Shown: positions 37,145 to 48,040 of the stretch, in pieces | Numbering within the stretch: the first letter of the stretch is position 1 | Layout of the letters: each line of letters starts with the position of its first letter | Assembly: GCA_013350335.1 (NCBI GenBank) | Contig: CM023540.1 | Location: forward strand, 27,631,175-27,695,174 | Source of the DNA: Chimonanthus salicifolius | Taxonomy: Eukaryota > Streptophyta > Magnoliopsida > Laurales > Calycanthaceae | Reading direction: 5' to 3' | Length of the DNA: 64,000 bases | The notes under the pieces: generated by a model | What the model saw: only the letters and a program-made list of their open reading frames with translations | Told to the model about the DNA's origin: nothing | Databases searched by the model: none | Translations under genes and position numbers: made by a program

Positions 37145-38262
37145 GTAAATTATATCTCTACCTAATTTGGACTCATTCTGAGTGGATTTCACCGTTGAAT
37201 TAAAATCCATTTAAAATTATCCCCATTTTTACTGTGAATTTTGAGACCCTTAAAAATTATGATTTCTGAAATGAATGAACTTGATTTATTTTGAAGAGTA
37301 TCATCTCGAAAAAATCTTTCAAATGGACCTCACTCTGCTCCTGGCCCCCACCCATGTGGGCTCCATCTAGCCACCGAGGCACTGTTACACATGCATGACG
37401 TCACCCAAGTGAATAGCACTCACCTATCCTGCGTGAATAGTGGCCGTACTCAATTTGACATAAAATTGACTTTTTAAATCTATTGATCTAATTTATTGAA
37501 TTGTTCAATTAATGTGGAATTTTAAAGGCCTTATAAAACAAAACTTCTTTCATTAATTAAGACAAAATTTTATAAACATCTTATATAAGAGAAGAACCCA
37601 TTTATCTATATGGGAGGATAATCTCCAACATACACGACGACACTGGCTAGGGGGATTATAATTATTATTTTTTTTAAGAAAATAGTGTGGAGTAAAATTT
37701 TGGTCCATATAAATTTTCAGGCCCAGTGACTATGACATCAGAGGAATGTGGATTTTGTTGATCGAATTTCTACTAAAAATTAATATGCCATTAGACTTTT
37801 TATTTATCGATGCATAATATTCAATTGTGCCCATCCTAAAGTTCCATTGACACAGTGGGAATGTTTTTGTAAGAATTTGTACTGACTCAATGTGTTATGT
37901 GGCATTGTGGGCCCTTTTGCTAATTACATCTTTTATAATGGTAAGATTGATGGTTCATTTCTGATTTTTGGCCCAATTTATGTTGAGTAATGATTCAGTG
38001 TAGTATTTTTCTATATTCACTTTAATGTAAAAGTAAATATAATTAAAAATATATAAATATAGAGCTATAGAGTCCGATAATTGTACTAATTTCTTACTTG
38101 AAATTTCAAGTACTTCTAGTTGAATGATTGAATTTAGATTTAAAAAATCGAACTTGAAAAGAAATACTTCAGATTCAACCATAGATAGCCATGGACTTGC
38201 CATGTTATTAGACAAATGTAAAAACTTTGATCTGAGCTGACTTTTGTCTGCCAAAGAGAAAT
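37145..38262. other. AT-rich intergenic stretch
   Basis: No gene or nameable repeat recognised. Confidence 0.6.
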
Positions 38263-38498
38263 GACTCTATCAGGCCCGACCCTGTTTATAGGCGAAGTAG
38301 GCTGTAGCCTAGGGCCTCCAAATAGACAGGGCCTCCAAAGATCCAGGGCTCATAACCTGTGTAAGGCCTGGGTGCCTGACCCAAAAAACGAATCCGCGTG
38401 CGTCTTCCGCGTCCATGCGGAATGCAGTAACTCGGTAAGGCCTGGGCGCCTGGCCCAAAACCTGAATCCGTTGCTCCGCTTGCGTCTTCTGCTCTTCA

Positions 38499-40529
38499 CA
38501 AGGGTAAAAAAATCGGCCGGGCCGTTATCCCGGCCGATTTTTCATATTGGCCGATATATCGGTTCGGCCGATATATCGGCCGAACTTTTTCTCTCTCCTC
38601 CCCGTTTTTTTTTTTTTAAAAAAAAAAAAATCCAAAAAAATTACAGCAAATGCAGAAAATTATGAGCTTATTGAATATGTAATTTTTTCATAAAATATCG
38701 GACATTTACATCTTCTAATATATTTTTGAAGTTACGATAGTGGGAAATTATATAAACAGTAATAAAATGGTGAAAATTACAAAAAGAAATAAAATAAAAG
38801 GAAAAAATTGCATCCCTTTAAAAGAAGTTATTATACATTAAATAACAGCAAATAAAAAAAGTTCATGTATTATTTTATAGGTTTTACCATTTTCTAACAT
38901 TTATATATCATAGTCCATAGATAATAATGAAATAATTACAAAAAGAAATAAAATAAAAGGAAAAAATTGCATCCTTGTAAAAGAAGTTAGTATACATTAT
39001 ATAACAGCAAATAAAAAAATTTCATGTAATATTTTATAGGTTTTACCATTTTCTAACATTTATATATCATAGACCATAGATAATAATGAAATAATTACAA
39101 AAATAAAGAAAATAAAAGGAAAAAATTTCATCCCTGTAAAAGAAGTTAGTATACATTAAATAACAGCAAATAAAAAAATTTCATGTATTATTTTATAGGT
39201 TTTACCATTTTCTAACATTTATATGTCATAGTCCATAGATAATAATGAAATAATTACAAAAAGAAATAAAATAAAAGGAAAAAATTTCATCCCTGTAAAA
39301 GAAGTTAGTATACATTAAATAACAACAAATAAAAAAATTTCATGTATTATTTTATAGGTTTTACCATTTACTAACATTTATATATCATAGTCCATAGATA
39401 ATAATGAAATAATTAAAATAAGGAGTAAGTGGATGTAAAAAATGTTGCTGTAAATTTTAACATGTTAGTAACAGTAACTAAGAGCAAATGAAAAATGTTC
39501 ATCTATTATTTTATAGGTATTATCATTTTCTAACTTTTTTTTTCATTTATGCTATTTTATGTTGAAATAGTTAACAAAAATGAATAAATAAATGAAAAAA
39601 AATAGTAACTAACAAAGTACACAAAAACTAACTACAGATACATTAAATGGAAAAAAAATTATAATACCTATATAAAGCTTTTATTACTACATATCTTATT
39701 TAACTTCAAGCATTTTTTAACTTCTTTTATGTTATTTTTGGCTAAAAAAATTAAAATAAAATACAGATAAATCGAAATAAATTACAAAACTTACAAGATC
39801 AGTAGATCTGTAAATGAAGAAACCTTTGAACGGTCTGGATCTTTCGGTTTCAAACAAATCCGGGTCGTTTAGAACTTACTTAAATCAAGTAATGAAGAGT
39901 GCAATTTTTTTTGAAAGATAAATAGTAAAATCTGATTTTCTCTTTGAAAATAAGGTGTGAAATTTGAGATGTAGGTGAATGATATTTATAAAAAAAAATT
40001 GGACCGGTTCGATTTTTTGGATTTAAAAAAAATAATAAAATATTCAGGCATGCTGGACCAGCCGAATCCTGCAGTCCGCTGTACACAGAGATGTGATGGG
40101 GAGAAATTGGTTGACAGGTGAGATCTCGTCCGAGATCTCTCCCGATATATCGGACATGAGATATCGTCCGATATATCGGAAAAATATCGCCGAACTTGAG
40201 TTGGGCCCAGGCCCGAGATTTACTGTTTTCAGGGGGAAAAAACGGCCGATTCGGCCCAGATTCGGCCGAGATTTGGACCGATATATCGGTCATCTCGGCC
40301 GATATTTATTATGAAAAAAAAGTTTTTTTTTTAAAAAAAAAAACAAAAAACCGAATTTTTAAAATTCGGCCGATATGATGACCAATAATTTGGTCAAAAA
40401 TTCGGACATATCGGCCGAATTTTTTTTTGTACGGCCGATACTATACGTATCGGCCGATATAATTCGGTGGTTGAAAAACCGAATTATATCGGCCGATACG
40501 CACAGTATCGGCCGATATTTTGACCCCTG
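38499..40529. mobile_element. Long (2.03-kb) hAT-type element of the CGGCCGATAT family, nested
   Basis: Exact 8-bp duplication GCTCTTCA at 38491-38498 and 40530-40537. Ends are CAAGGGTAAAAAAATCGG and TTTTGACCCCTG. Palindromic GGCCGATATATCGG-type motifs cluster in 38515-38585 and 40140-40520, the two subterminal zones, with an AT-rich core holding a 159-bp tandem array. No open frame resembling a hAT transposase was found, so it would depend on another copy. Confidence 0.87.
38773..39420. repeat. Four-copy 159-bp AT-rich tandem array
   Basis: The anchor AAAAGGAAAAAAT recurs with its GG at 38800, 38959, 39118 and 39277, each exactly 159 bp apart. Units contain TTTATAGGTTTTACCATTT and GTCCATAGATAATAATGA. 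A fifth, diverged unit follows to about 39560. It is the core of the 2-kb hAT-type element. Confidence 0.9.
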
Positions 40530-41238
40530 GCTCTTCAGCAGTTCCGCGTTCGTGCGGAACGCAGCCCACTAGTTTATTTTTCTGTTGTTCTCGAGATAAC
40601 ATTTTATATGATCAGTATCATTTTTTTCTTTCTAGCCATTGAGGCATCAGATTTTTGGGAATTGCTAAATGAAATTATGTTGGGGGAGAATGACATTAGG
40701 GGCCCATATTCGATTCCTACATAATATAAAAAAATAAAATAAAAACTTGAGAAAAGAAACTTCGGTTGAAATTGGTCTATCAGGCTTTTTCTTTGAAAAT
40801 TAAAAATACTAATCAGGCGTTTTTTTTTTCTCTTCTCAAAATTGATATATCAGGCTTTTTTTTTGAAAATTAAAAATATTAATAATCAAGGTCGAAAAGA
40901 AACTTCGGTTGAAATTGGTCTAGATATCAATTGAATTTAAAAGAGAAGATCTATATTTTAATTTTAAAAACTGAAATAAATTAAATATTAAGAGTAATTT
41001 AAAAGGCCCCATTTTAAGAGTTCGCCTAGAGCCTCTGAAATTTCAGGACCGGCCCTGGACTCTATGGACCTAAATCAGGCCTGATTCAGTTGGATGGGTC
41101 TTATTTGGTGTGTTGGGCAAAAATCAATCTGAGTTCAGATGTGAAACCTCCACAATCACCAGATCTTAAAGGCCCAGTGGAAACTCAAGTTAGAATATTA
41201 ATCTTAGGTGTGCCATGGGGCTAACCTATCTAAATTCT

Positions 41239-41581
41239 GTTTGGGCAGTAAATGAGTCTCAAATTAACAATGAAGGGAGATCTAGGGATTTATATGAGAT
41301 TGGGTCACTATATTTATTAGACTAATTTTTTGGGTTAGAACTTAATTCTAAGAAGTAGCATCAAAATTATATTTTCAAGCCAACATATGTGGATTTAGGG
41401 GATCTTTTAGTCGGATAGGATGACCGGCGATGTTCTATCTGCCGAAAAACCTCATTCAAGGAGGAATTGTTGGACAAAGAATGAGTTCTTTGTCCCACGT
41501 TGATTGTGAAAGAGAAGATTTATGGACTTGTATAAAACTTAGGTCACTCCTCCTATCAACTAATCTCTTAGACTGAATACT
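41239..41581 (+). mobile_element. TRIM-type LTR element, decayed but with both LTRs
   Basis: The left LTR is about 41239-41354 (TGTTTGGGCAG to AACTTAATTCTAA) and the right LTR about 41468-41581 (starting TGTTGGACAAAG). Between them are a primer-site relic AAGTAGCATCAAAATT, the conserved internal ATGTGGATTTAGGGGATC, and a purine tract CAAGGAGGA. Same family as 14171-14445. Confidence 0.65.
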
Positions 41582-41833
41582 CCGTCTTTATAAATTCATG
41601 ATTATATCCATCAATTTATTTAAAGAAACTTTTTATTATTAATAAGTAATAAAAGAAAAACCACAAGAAGCAGCAGTAGAGCTGGGACTGAGATACATTT
41701 CTAGAGGGAGTAGGAAAGTCAGACACTTGGGTAGGGTAGACATTTCTCACCTAATCAAGCAAACACGACCATTACATACATGAGATTAGAGTAGCTAGAA
41801 ACAAGAAAGACCTACATTGAGCTCAGCCCCTCT

Positions 41834-41970
41834 CTAAGGGAGGTTCATGGATGGAGTCGGCTTGATGGGCTTCTTCTTCAGTGGAGTTGTTGTGTACTGC
41901 TTCTGCTCTTTAGATTTGCAGGGTGGTATCAAACATAGGTGAGGTGGCAAAGGAATGGGAGGTGTAAAGC
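41834..41970 (-). pseudogene. 5'-truncated copy of the secreted Pro/Cys-rich peptide gene
   Basis: The minus strand keeps the C-terminal part of the family: IPLPPHLCLIPPCKSKEQK, then TTPLKKKPIKPTPSMNLP and a TAG stop. The signal peptide and the GEKPPLEEKPP segment are missing. The join at about 41970 reads like random AT-rich sequence, preceded by an AG that could be a cryptic acceptor. The 3' flank (41640-41720) resembles the 3' flanks of the two intact genes. Its tail differs from theirs and resembles the remnant at 50183-50255. Confidence 0.6.
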
Positions 41971-41981
41971 CTAAATTTGAA

Positions 41982-43505
41982 AATGTTAACCATTTGTTAC
42001 TGCTGAAATACTGAAAATTCTTTATGACTTGGGAGTATTTCCAAATAGAATCCCACTTGTCAATGCATAATTTTACATTGCAAAGCTCATAGTTCATCTT
42101 GTTTAACATGTGTAAATAGTATTATGTAAGATTGATCCATTATGGGTACATCTGTTTGCACAGAGTTTTCAGGGAATATTTTTATCTTTTTTAAGAAAAA
42201 TAAGATTTTTTATATTTAATTGCATAAATATTTTAAGAATTTAGATTTTCATGCCTAAAATTTTCAAGAAAAATAAAAAAATTCTATCATAACCCATGGA
42301 AAATGCATTCTTAAAATAAATTCATAAAGTACATTTTCAGAGGCTTCAATAAATGAATTTAAACACAAATGAACAAAATTATTTATTAAAAAAATTAATT
42401 TGACCTGAATAAGATTAAAAGGGTTTATCCAACCTAGCCCATTTGCAAACTGAGTTGACACAATGGGTTTCAGCTCATTTAATGGGTCAATGCAACTTAG
42501 CCCATTATTGAAAGCTTTATCCAACTTAATCCGTACCAAATCCAAATTATGTTTTAAATAAGTTGTCTCAAACTGAACAATATTAAATTGGTTGATCCAA
42601 CCCATACATGACTTAATTTAGGGCTCAATTTTGGTGGGTTGGGCTCGTAATTAAAGGGCATGAGATTAGACATAAATTCGATTTCATGTGATATATTCAA
42701 ACACTAAGCTCAATTAATTTGAATACAATATTAATTAAATAAGATTAGAATTTTCTAAAATTTAGCTCGAATTTGAGATTTTGAGCCATTCTAAGGCCTT
42801 GTTGAACTAGGCCCATCTTAAGCGCAATTCAACTTGAAACCAACTTTTTCAGATTGTTAGGCATGGTTCAAGTTACAGTCTTAACCTTAAATAATTTATT
42901 AAATAAGTTAATTTGATCAAGTTTCAAAGAATTAACCCATTCTACAATCCATTTATTCAAGCATAAAACTTTGTTAAGATTCAATTTTTGATGAAAATGG
43001 CTTTTTACCTCTGACTAAAGCAAAACCAATTCCTTATAAAGAAAAAATTAAACAATTAATAAAGTACTTAAAACCACCGGGGAAAACTACTCATCTAATC
43101 AGGACTTTCACTTGGTATCCTTCTGTATCATCTTCAAGAGTTTCATGATCTATTTTTAGGTAAAAAACAAATGAAAATTAAGAAAATGAGTTAACTTTAA
43201 TTTTCTAATTTGATTTAATAGTTGAGGCAGTAACAAATTAAACAAAATGATTAGAACGTTTTACTATTTTTTCTCTTTCACTACAAGGATCCATCTAATA
43301 CATAAGCCCTCAATTTTAGTCTCTTTTTTTAAGTACTCTTTTATTAATAAGAGACCCACTCCTTAAGTAGCAGTGGCGCTGTGATACATTTTTAGCAAGA
43401 AAAGTACTAGGAAACATAGAAAATAATAGGTAGAGATCATAGGTAGAGATTCAGTAGTCTTTAGATTTCTTCTTTTACAATCTACGTGGGACTAGTTCGC
43501 AGTTC
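41982..43505. other. Intergenic stretch; 42838-43270 belongs to a segmental duplication
   Basis: 42380-42850 is decayed repeat with recurring AGCCCATT and GTTGGATC-like words. 42838-43270 recurs at 44712-45182 (for example AAACCACCGGGGAA and GAGTTTCATGATCTATTTTT in both), marking a tandem duplication that includes the peptide gene. No additional gene. Confidence 0.65.
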
Positions 43506-43517
43506 GAACAGAGGCTT

Positions 43518-43847
43518 CTAAGGCTGCTTTTGAATTGGTGGAAGCTTGTGCTCTCCAGATTCCTTCTTCACACAGGGGCATGGAGCTTTTAAACATGGCA
43601 GTGCCACACAAGAGACAGGTTTCTCTTTATGGGGAGGCTTTTCTTCTATTAGTGGCTTTTCAGATTTGCAGGGTGGTATTAAACATGGCACCGGTTGCAA
43701 AGCAATAGGAGGCTTTTCTTCTAGTGGTGGCTTTTCACCCAAAAGCTTGCGCTTCAATCCATTGTCTGCGCCGGCAGTGGTGGTGGTGAGAGCCGCCGGC
43801 ACAAGAAGGAGGAGCACCACCGACAGACGTGTGAGAGGGTGGAACAT
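43518..43847 (-). CDS. Secreted Pro/Lys/Cys-rich small protein, 109 residues (copy A)
   Basis: Single exon, ATG at 43845-43847. Residues 1-26 look like a signal peptide (MFHPLTRLSVVLLLLVPAAL then TTTTAG), so the product is probably secreted. The mature part has GLKRKLLGEKPPLEEKPP, PVPCLIPPCKSEKPLIEEKP, CVALPCLKAPCPCVKKE and a basic tail ending QKQP. Cysteines come as C-x(4)-C pairs separated by Glu-Lys-Pro repeats. I do not recognise the family; cell-wall proline-rich proteins and peptide-hormone precursors are possibilities, neither proven. The LKRK site after the signal peptide could be a processing site. A TATA-like TATATTA lies on the minus strand at 43898-43904, 51 bp above the ATG, so the leader is short. 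A close paralogue is 2.9 kb away. Confidence 0.75.
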   Translation of the reverse strand: MFHPLTRLSVVLLLLVPAALTTTTAGADNGLKRKLLGEKPPLEEKPPIALQPVPCLIPPCKSEKPLIEEKPPHKEKPVSCVALPCLKAPCPCVKKESGEHKLPPIQKQP

Positions 43848-43897
43848 CTTGCAGTAAGTTTGATGGGTGGGAAAGTGAATGGAGAGAGGCAGCCCTT

Positions 43898-43904
43898 AAT
43901 ATAG
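43898..43904 (-). promoter_or_regulatory. TATA-like box of peptide gene copy A
   Basis: The minus strand reads CTCTATATTAAGGG. The same string in copy B lies at nearly the same distance from its ATG, which supports function. Confidence 0.55.
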
Positions 43905-44464
43905 AGAGCCGGTTTATTTCTTGTAGTAAAAAAATTCCTTTCGCTGCAATTGCTTGATAGCACCTCTCACGTGTCGTATCTAAAATTGATACGAACATCT
44001 TTTTATAATTAAAAAAAAAAAATTCCAGTTTTGTCACAAGAGGTTTGAGTTTGACACGACAAGTAGCCTTGAACAATAAACATTGTTTTTGTGAGTGAGG
44101 AGATAATTTCGATGATCATTTGGTGAAAAATTTATTACTTTATATCTTTTAAATAGTTTTGGGATAAACTTATTATTATTTTAATTAAATTAATTCAGTT
44201 ATATTTGTAAAACAAAAAGTTAAAAATTAAAAAAAAAAATTAATATTAAAAATCTTAGAAATATAATTTAATTAAATTAATTAAGATAGTTTTAAGTAAG
44301 CTTCGTATTTAAAAAAAATGTTTTCAATAAATTTATAATAATCTTATTTATCATACACAAATGTGGTAGTGATAATCATCTAATCACAAAATTAAATTGT
44401 CAACAGTGATTAAAAAGCACTAGAGAAAGGAGAAAAAACAAGCTTATTTCATTGTACTTCATTC

Positions 44465-44694
44465 CACGAGTCGAAATATCGGAATCGGCGGATATCTCGA
44501 CTGATATTTTTCTCTCTCTTATTTTTTTTTATTTAAAACCCACCAATATCGGCCGATATCGACAATATATATCAGATATCGACCGATATTTACAATATTA
44601 GCCTATATATATCATATCGACCAATATATATAGGTTTCAAAAATCGATATATATCGGCTGACAAGATACAGATCGGCCGATATCTCGACTCTTG
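44465..44694. mobile_element. hAT-type MITE of the CGGCCGATAT family
   Basis: Ends CACGAGTCGA and TCGACTCTTG are inverted copies with one mismatch. Between them are several ATCGGCCGATAT-like palindromes. The flanking octamers CTTCATTC and TTCCATCC match at only five of eight positions, suggesting an old insertion. Confidence 0.65.
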
Positions 44695-44711
44695 TTCCAT
44701 CCTTTAACGCA

Positions 44712-45182
44712 ATTCAACGTGAAACCAACTTTTTGGGTTTTTTCATATAAAATTAGATTAAGCATAGCCCAAATTGCACGTTTAACTTAAATAATTTATT
44801 AAACAAGTTAACTTGACCAAGTTTAAAAGAGTTTACCCATTCTACAACCCATTTATTAAGCATAAAAACTTTGTTAAGATTCATTTTAATGAAAATGGTT
44901 TTTTACCTGAAACTAAAGCAAAAAAGATTCCTTAAATAAATAAAAAATCAAACTATTAATAAAGTATTTAAAACCACCGGGGAAGACTACTCATCTAATC
45001 AGAACTTTTACTTGTTATCCTTCTATGTCAACTACAAGAGTTTCATGATCTATTTTTAGGTGAAAAACAAATTAAAATAAAGTAAGACAATGCGTTAACT
45101 TTAATTACAAATTTGATTTAATAGTTGAGGTAGTAAAAATTTAAACAAAATGATTATAACGTTTTCTATTTTTACTTTCACT
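44712..45182. repeat. Second copy of the segmental duplication 42838-43270
   Basis: Shares long blocks with 42838-43270, such as AAACCACCGGGGAA, TACTCATCTAATCAG and TTTCATGATCTATTTTTAGG, in the same order and orientation. It lies downstream of copy B of the peptide gene just as the first lies downstream of copy A. This shows the two genes arose by tandem duplication of at least 3 kb. Confidence 0.8.
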
Positions 45183-46175
45183 ATGTTAAAAATTGCATGT
45201 TGGCCCTTTCTTAAAAAAAATTATTGTGTACATTAACTCTTTTCCACAGGAAAATTTAAGTTTCACCAACCAATCACATCAGTTTACTTGAAAGTTCAAA
45301 TCTTGCTTATTATAAGTCGATAGCTAATTCTTGAAACTCTTTGAATGTGTAGCACATGAGAATTAATTAATAAAAGCTCAGAGTATTGATTTAATCCAAA
45401 TTCAAAATAGTTACCTCTTGATTAGATTATGGGGCTAATGAAATGATGAAAACTTATGAATATACTTTTCATGACTCGGAATAATTCACATCATAGATAT
45501 AGATAAAGTGGGTGTTCAAGTATCTCACCATACTAATTATCAAGGCATATATAAATTTCTAAATCCACATAAATTGAATAAACTTAACGAGTGACCTTTT
45601 TATTTTGAACGTGAATTGAATATTAAAGATAAAAGATTCCATGAGATGAAGGCCTAAAAATGTATTGAGATTATGGGCAGAAGCTGGTCTCATTAATCTC
45701 ATGTGTTGAGAGAGAGAGCATCATGTCTTCCATTAGGTTCACCCTTGTCCATTCATTTCAAGCATTCCAATATTTCCCTCTTTCTATTGTTGAATAATTG
45801 ATGCAGCGGGTAGGATTGATGGGTGAATTTGGTTTAAGGGATTAATAAATGGGATTCGGTGGGTTCGATGGAATCAATCAAATAGGATTAAATGGGTAGT
45901 TTAATAGATTTAAATGGGTTCAATTGGCCAAGGGCAAGGGATTAATTGGAACGGTGGGTTGAAGGGGTCGAATGGAATGAAAGGTGGGATGAAATAGTCA
46001 AGGGTGAAAGGTATTCAGGATTTAGGAAAAGGTGGTTAAATGAAAAAACAGAGTTGAAGGCTTTGAAAGGGTACGGTCCTCTAATGGGTTTCAGAGATAA
46101 TTTGATAGCACAATAAAATTGTTCACTTACGAGTCAAACTTTTATTTTTTTAAATTTTATAGGATGCTGCAGATA
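45183..46175. other. Intergenic stretch
   Basis: From about 45800 to 46090 the sequence is a degenerate G/T-rich minisatellite-like tract built on words such as GGATTAAT, AATGGGTT and GGTGGG. No gene seen. Confidence 0.5.
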
Positions 46176-46183
46176 CTCACTTT

Positions 46184-46329
46184 CAGCGGCTTAAAATTCA
46201 GTATCACTCGATATATCGGCCGATACGATATATCGACTGATATCTCGTGATCGGCCAATATTTTCTCTCTTAATTTTTTTCTTTTTTTTAAAAAAAATGT
46301 ATGAGTATCGGCCGATATCTCAACACCTG
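46184..46329. mobile_element. hAT-type MITE of the CGGCCGATAT family, 146 bp
   Basis: Octamers CTCACTTT (46176-46183) and CTCACTCT (46330-46337) match at seven of eight positions. Ends CAGCGGCTT and CAACACCTG, with TATCGGCCGATA near both sides. Confidence 0.75.
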
Positions 46330-46366
46330 CTCACTCTCATTCTTGAGTTGGATATATGCACACAAG

Positions 46367-46457
46367 CAGGGTCGGTCCTGACTAATTACAGTAGGATTTC
46401 ATCATACAATTTCACCTAGGACCTCTAAAATTTTAAGATATCTCAAGACCGACATTG
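46367..46457. mobile_element. Mini hAT MITE with CAGGGTCGGTC ends, 91 bp
   Basis: Exact 8-bp duplication CACACAAG at 46359-46366 and 46458-46465. Left end CAGGGTCGGTCCTGA and right end TCAAGACCGACATTG are inverted copies. The core includes ACCTAGGACCTCTAAAATTT, as in the right end of the 38271-41057 element. Confidence 0.88.
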
Positions 46458-46704
46458 CACACAAGAATCCATATGCCTTCAATATTACTCATATTTTTAT
46501 TTTTTAAGTAATCTTTTATTTATATATAAGAGACACTCACATCACACGTAGCAGTGGCACTGTGATACATTTCTACAAGAAAAGTACTAGGAAACACTGA
46601 AGACAAAGGACTCCCTCTTGTTTGAACAACCACTTTCATTTTATTTACTTAGATAAAATTGAGCTGAGCCCCTTCTAAGTACGATGGTAGGATGTATGCG
46701 GCTT

Positions 46705-47115
46705 CTACGGCTGCTTCTGAATTGATGGCAGCTTGTGCTCTCCAGTTTCCTTCTTCACACAGGGGCATGGCTCTGTTCTACATGGCCGTGGTACACATGG
46801 GATAAGTTTCTCTTTATAGGAAGGCTTTTCTTCTACCAGTGGCTTTTCAGATCTGCAGGGTGGTATTAAACATGGCGCCGGTCGCAAAGGAAGAGGTGGC
46901 TTTTCTTCTACTAGTGGTTTTTCAGATCTGCAGGGTGGTATTAAACATGGCGCCGGTCGCAAAGGAAGAGGAGGCTTTTCTTCTAGTGGTGGCTTTTCAC
47001 CCAAAAGCTTGCGCTTCAATCCATTGTCTGCACCGGCCGTGGTGGTGGTGAGAGCCACGGGCGCAAGGAGGAGCACCACCACCGACAGACGTGTGAGGGG
47101 GTGGACGTGGAACAT
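46705..47115 (-). CDS. Secreted Pro/Lys/Cys-rich small protein, 136 residues (copy B)
   Basis: Single exon, ATG at 47113-47115. Its signal peptide (MFHVHPLTRLSVVVLLLAPV then ALTTTTAG) and start of the mature part, GLKRKLLGEKPPLEEKPP, are almost the same as in copy A. It differs by a perfect-looking 25-residue tandem duplication, EEKPPLPLRPAPCLIPPCRS plus EKPLV, encoded by a 75-bp repeat (46848 and 46923 anchors), so it has two CLIPPCRSEKP modules instead of one. The end is CVPRPCRTEPCPCVKKE to QKQP. No stop, shift or missing start, so it is likely functional. Function unknown; see copy A. A TATA-like TATATTA lies 50 bp above the ATG. Confidence 0.75.
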   Translation of the reverse strand: MFHVHPLTRLSVVVLLLAPVALTTTTAGADNGLKRKLLGEKPPLEEKPPLPLRPAPCLIPPCRSEKPLVEEKPPLPLRPAPCLIPPCRSEKPLVEEKPSYKEKLIPCVPRPCRTEPCPCVKKETGEHKLPSIQKQP

Positions 47116-47164
47116 CTTGGAGTAAGTTTTGATGGGTGGAAAATGAAAGGAGAGAAGCAGCCCT

Positions 47165-47171
47165 TAATATA
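47165..47171 (-). promoter_or_regulatory. TATA-like box of peptide gene copy B
   Basis: The minus strand reads CTCTATATTAAGGG, identical to copy A and equally spaced from the ATG. Confidence 0.55.
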
Positions 47172-47230
47172 GAGAGGCGGTTTACTTGTAGTAATGTTTG
47201 TCTTTCGCTGCAATTGTTTGGGAGCACCTA

Positions 47231-47645
47231 TTAAGTGTCGTGTCTAAAATTGATACGAACATCTTTTTATAATTAAAAAATATTTATTTCTAGTTTTGTC
47301 ACGAGATTTGAGTTTGACACGACAAAGTAAGTAGTTTTAAACAATAAACACTTTTGATGAGTAAGGAGATAATTTGGATGATCATTTGATTAAGATAATT
47401 TTTTTATAAACTTCATATTTTAAAAATAAAGACATTTTAAGTGTCGTGTCTAAAATTGATACGAACATCTTTTTATAATTAAAAAATATTTATTTGTAGT
47501 TTTGTCACAAGAGATTTGAGTTTGACACGACACGTAAGTAGTAAGTAGTTTTAAACAATGAACACTTTTGGTGAGTAAGGAGATAATTTGGATGATCATT
47601 TGATTAAGATAATTTTTTAATAAACTTCATATTTTAAAAATAAAG
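47231..47645. repeat. 206-bp tandem duplication upstream of peptide gene copy B
   Basis: TTAAGTGTCGTGTCTAAAAT begins at 47231 and again at 47437, and both copies run through TTGATACGAACATCTTTTTA, GTTTGACACGAC and GATAATTTGGATGATCATTT. Copy A has one version of this block (about 43968-44130). Each block carries GTGTCGTGTC and GACACGACA words facing each other. Confidence 0.8.
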
Positions 47646-47851
47646 ACATTTTCAATAGATTTATAATAATTTTATTTATCATATATTTAAATGTATTGGA
47701 TAACACACCCTACACAAATGTGGTAATGATAGTCATCTAATCACAAAATTAAATAATCAACAGTGATTAAAAAACTAGAAAAGTGAGAGAAAAAACAAGA
47801 TTATTTTATTATATTTTATCCTTATAAAAAACGTTGTCATTTAAAATATAA

Positions 47852-48040
47852 TATTTCCTCCATTTCATTTTAGTTGTTCTATTTTAAAATTTTAATTTTT
47901 TTAATAAAAGACTCTTAAAAGTTTTATGGACTTTTCTTCAAAAGTGGATAGATGAAAAGAGAATTAAAATGACATATGAGATAACTATTTTAGAATCGTC
48001 TTAAAAAATATATCAGACAACTACATTAAAATAGATAATA
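47852..48040. mobile_element. Degenerate Stowaway-type MITE
   Basis: Left TCCTCCATTTCATTTTAGTT and right CAGACAACTACATTAAAATA are inverted, decayed versions of the Stowaway terminal repeat seen at 61158-61347. The core contains AGATAACTATTTTAGAA. Confidence 0.55.

Larger units (their letters stand above)
38271..41057. mobile_element. hAT-type non-autonomous element with CAGGGCCGGTC-like ends, split by a second hAT element
   Basis: Exact 8-bp duplication GACTCTAT at 38263-38270 and 41058-41065. The left end is CAGGCCCGACCCTG; the right end is CAGGACCGGCCCTG. Subterminal sequence GGGCCTCCAAAT on the left pairs with the GGCCCC and CCTAGAGCCTCTGAAATTTC region on the right, a layout common in plant hAT MITEs. 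Without the nested insertion it is about 750 bp. It has no transposase, and a roughly 97-bp internal direct repeat with GTAAGGCCTGGG(T/C)GCCTG. Confidence 0.85.

Noticed and set aside
43546..43857. 103-codon plus-strand frame antisense to peptide gene copy A
   Set aside because: The minus-strand frame has a signal peptide, a paralogue with matching residues and a TATA-like box; the plus-strand frame only mirrors it.
44465..44694. Claim of an 8-bp target duplication for this MITE
   Set aside because: The best octamer pair matches only five of eight positions, so only the terminal repeats and palindromes are used as evidence.
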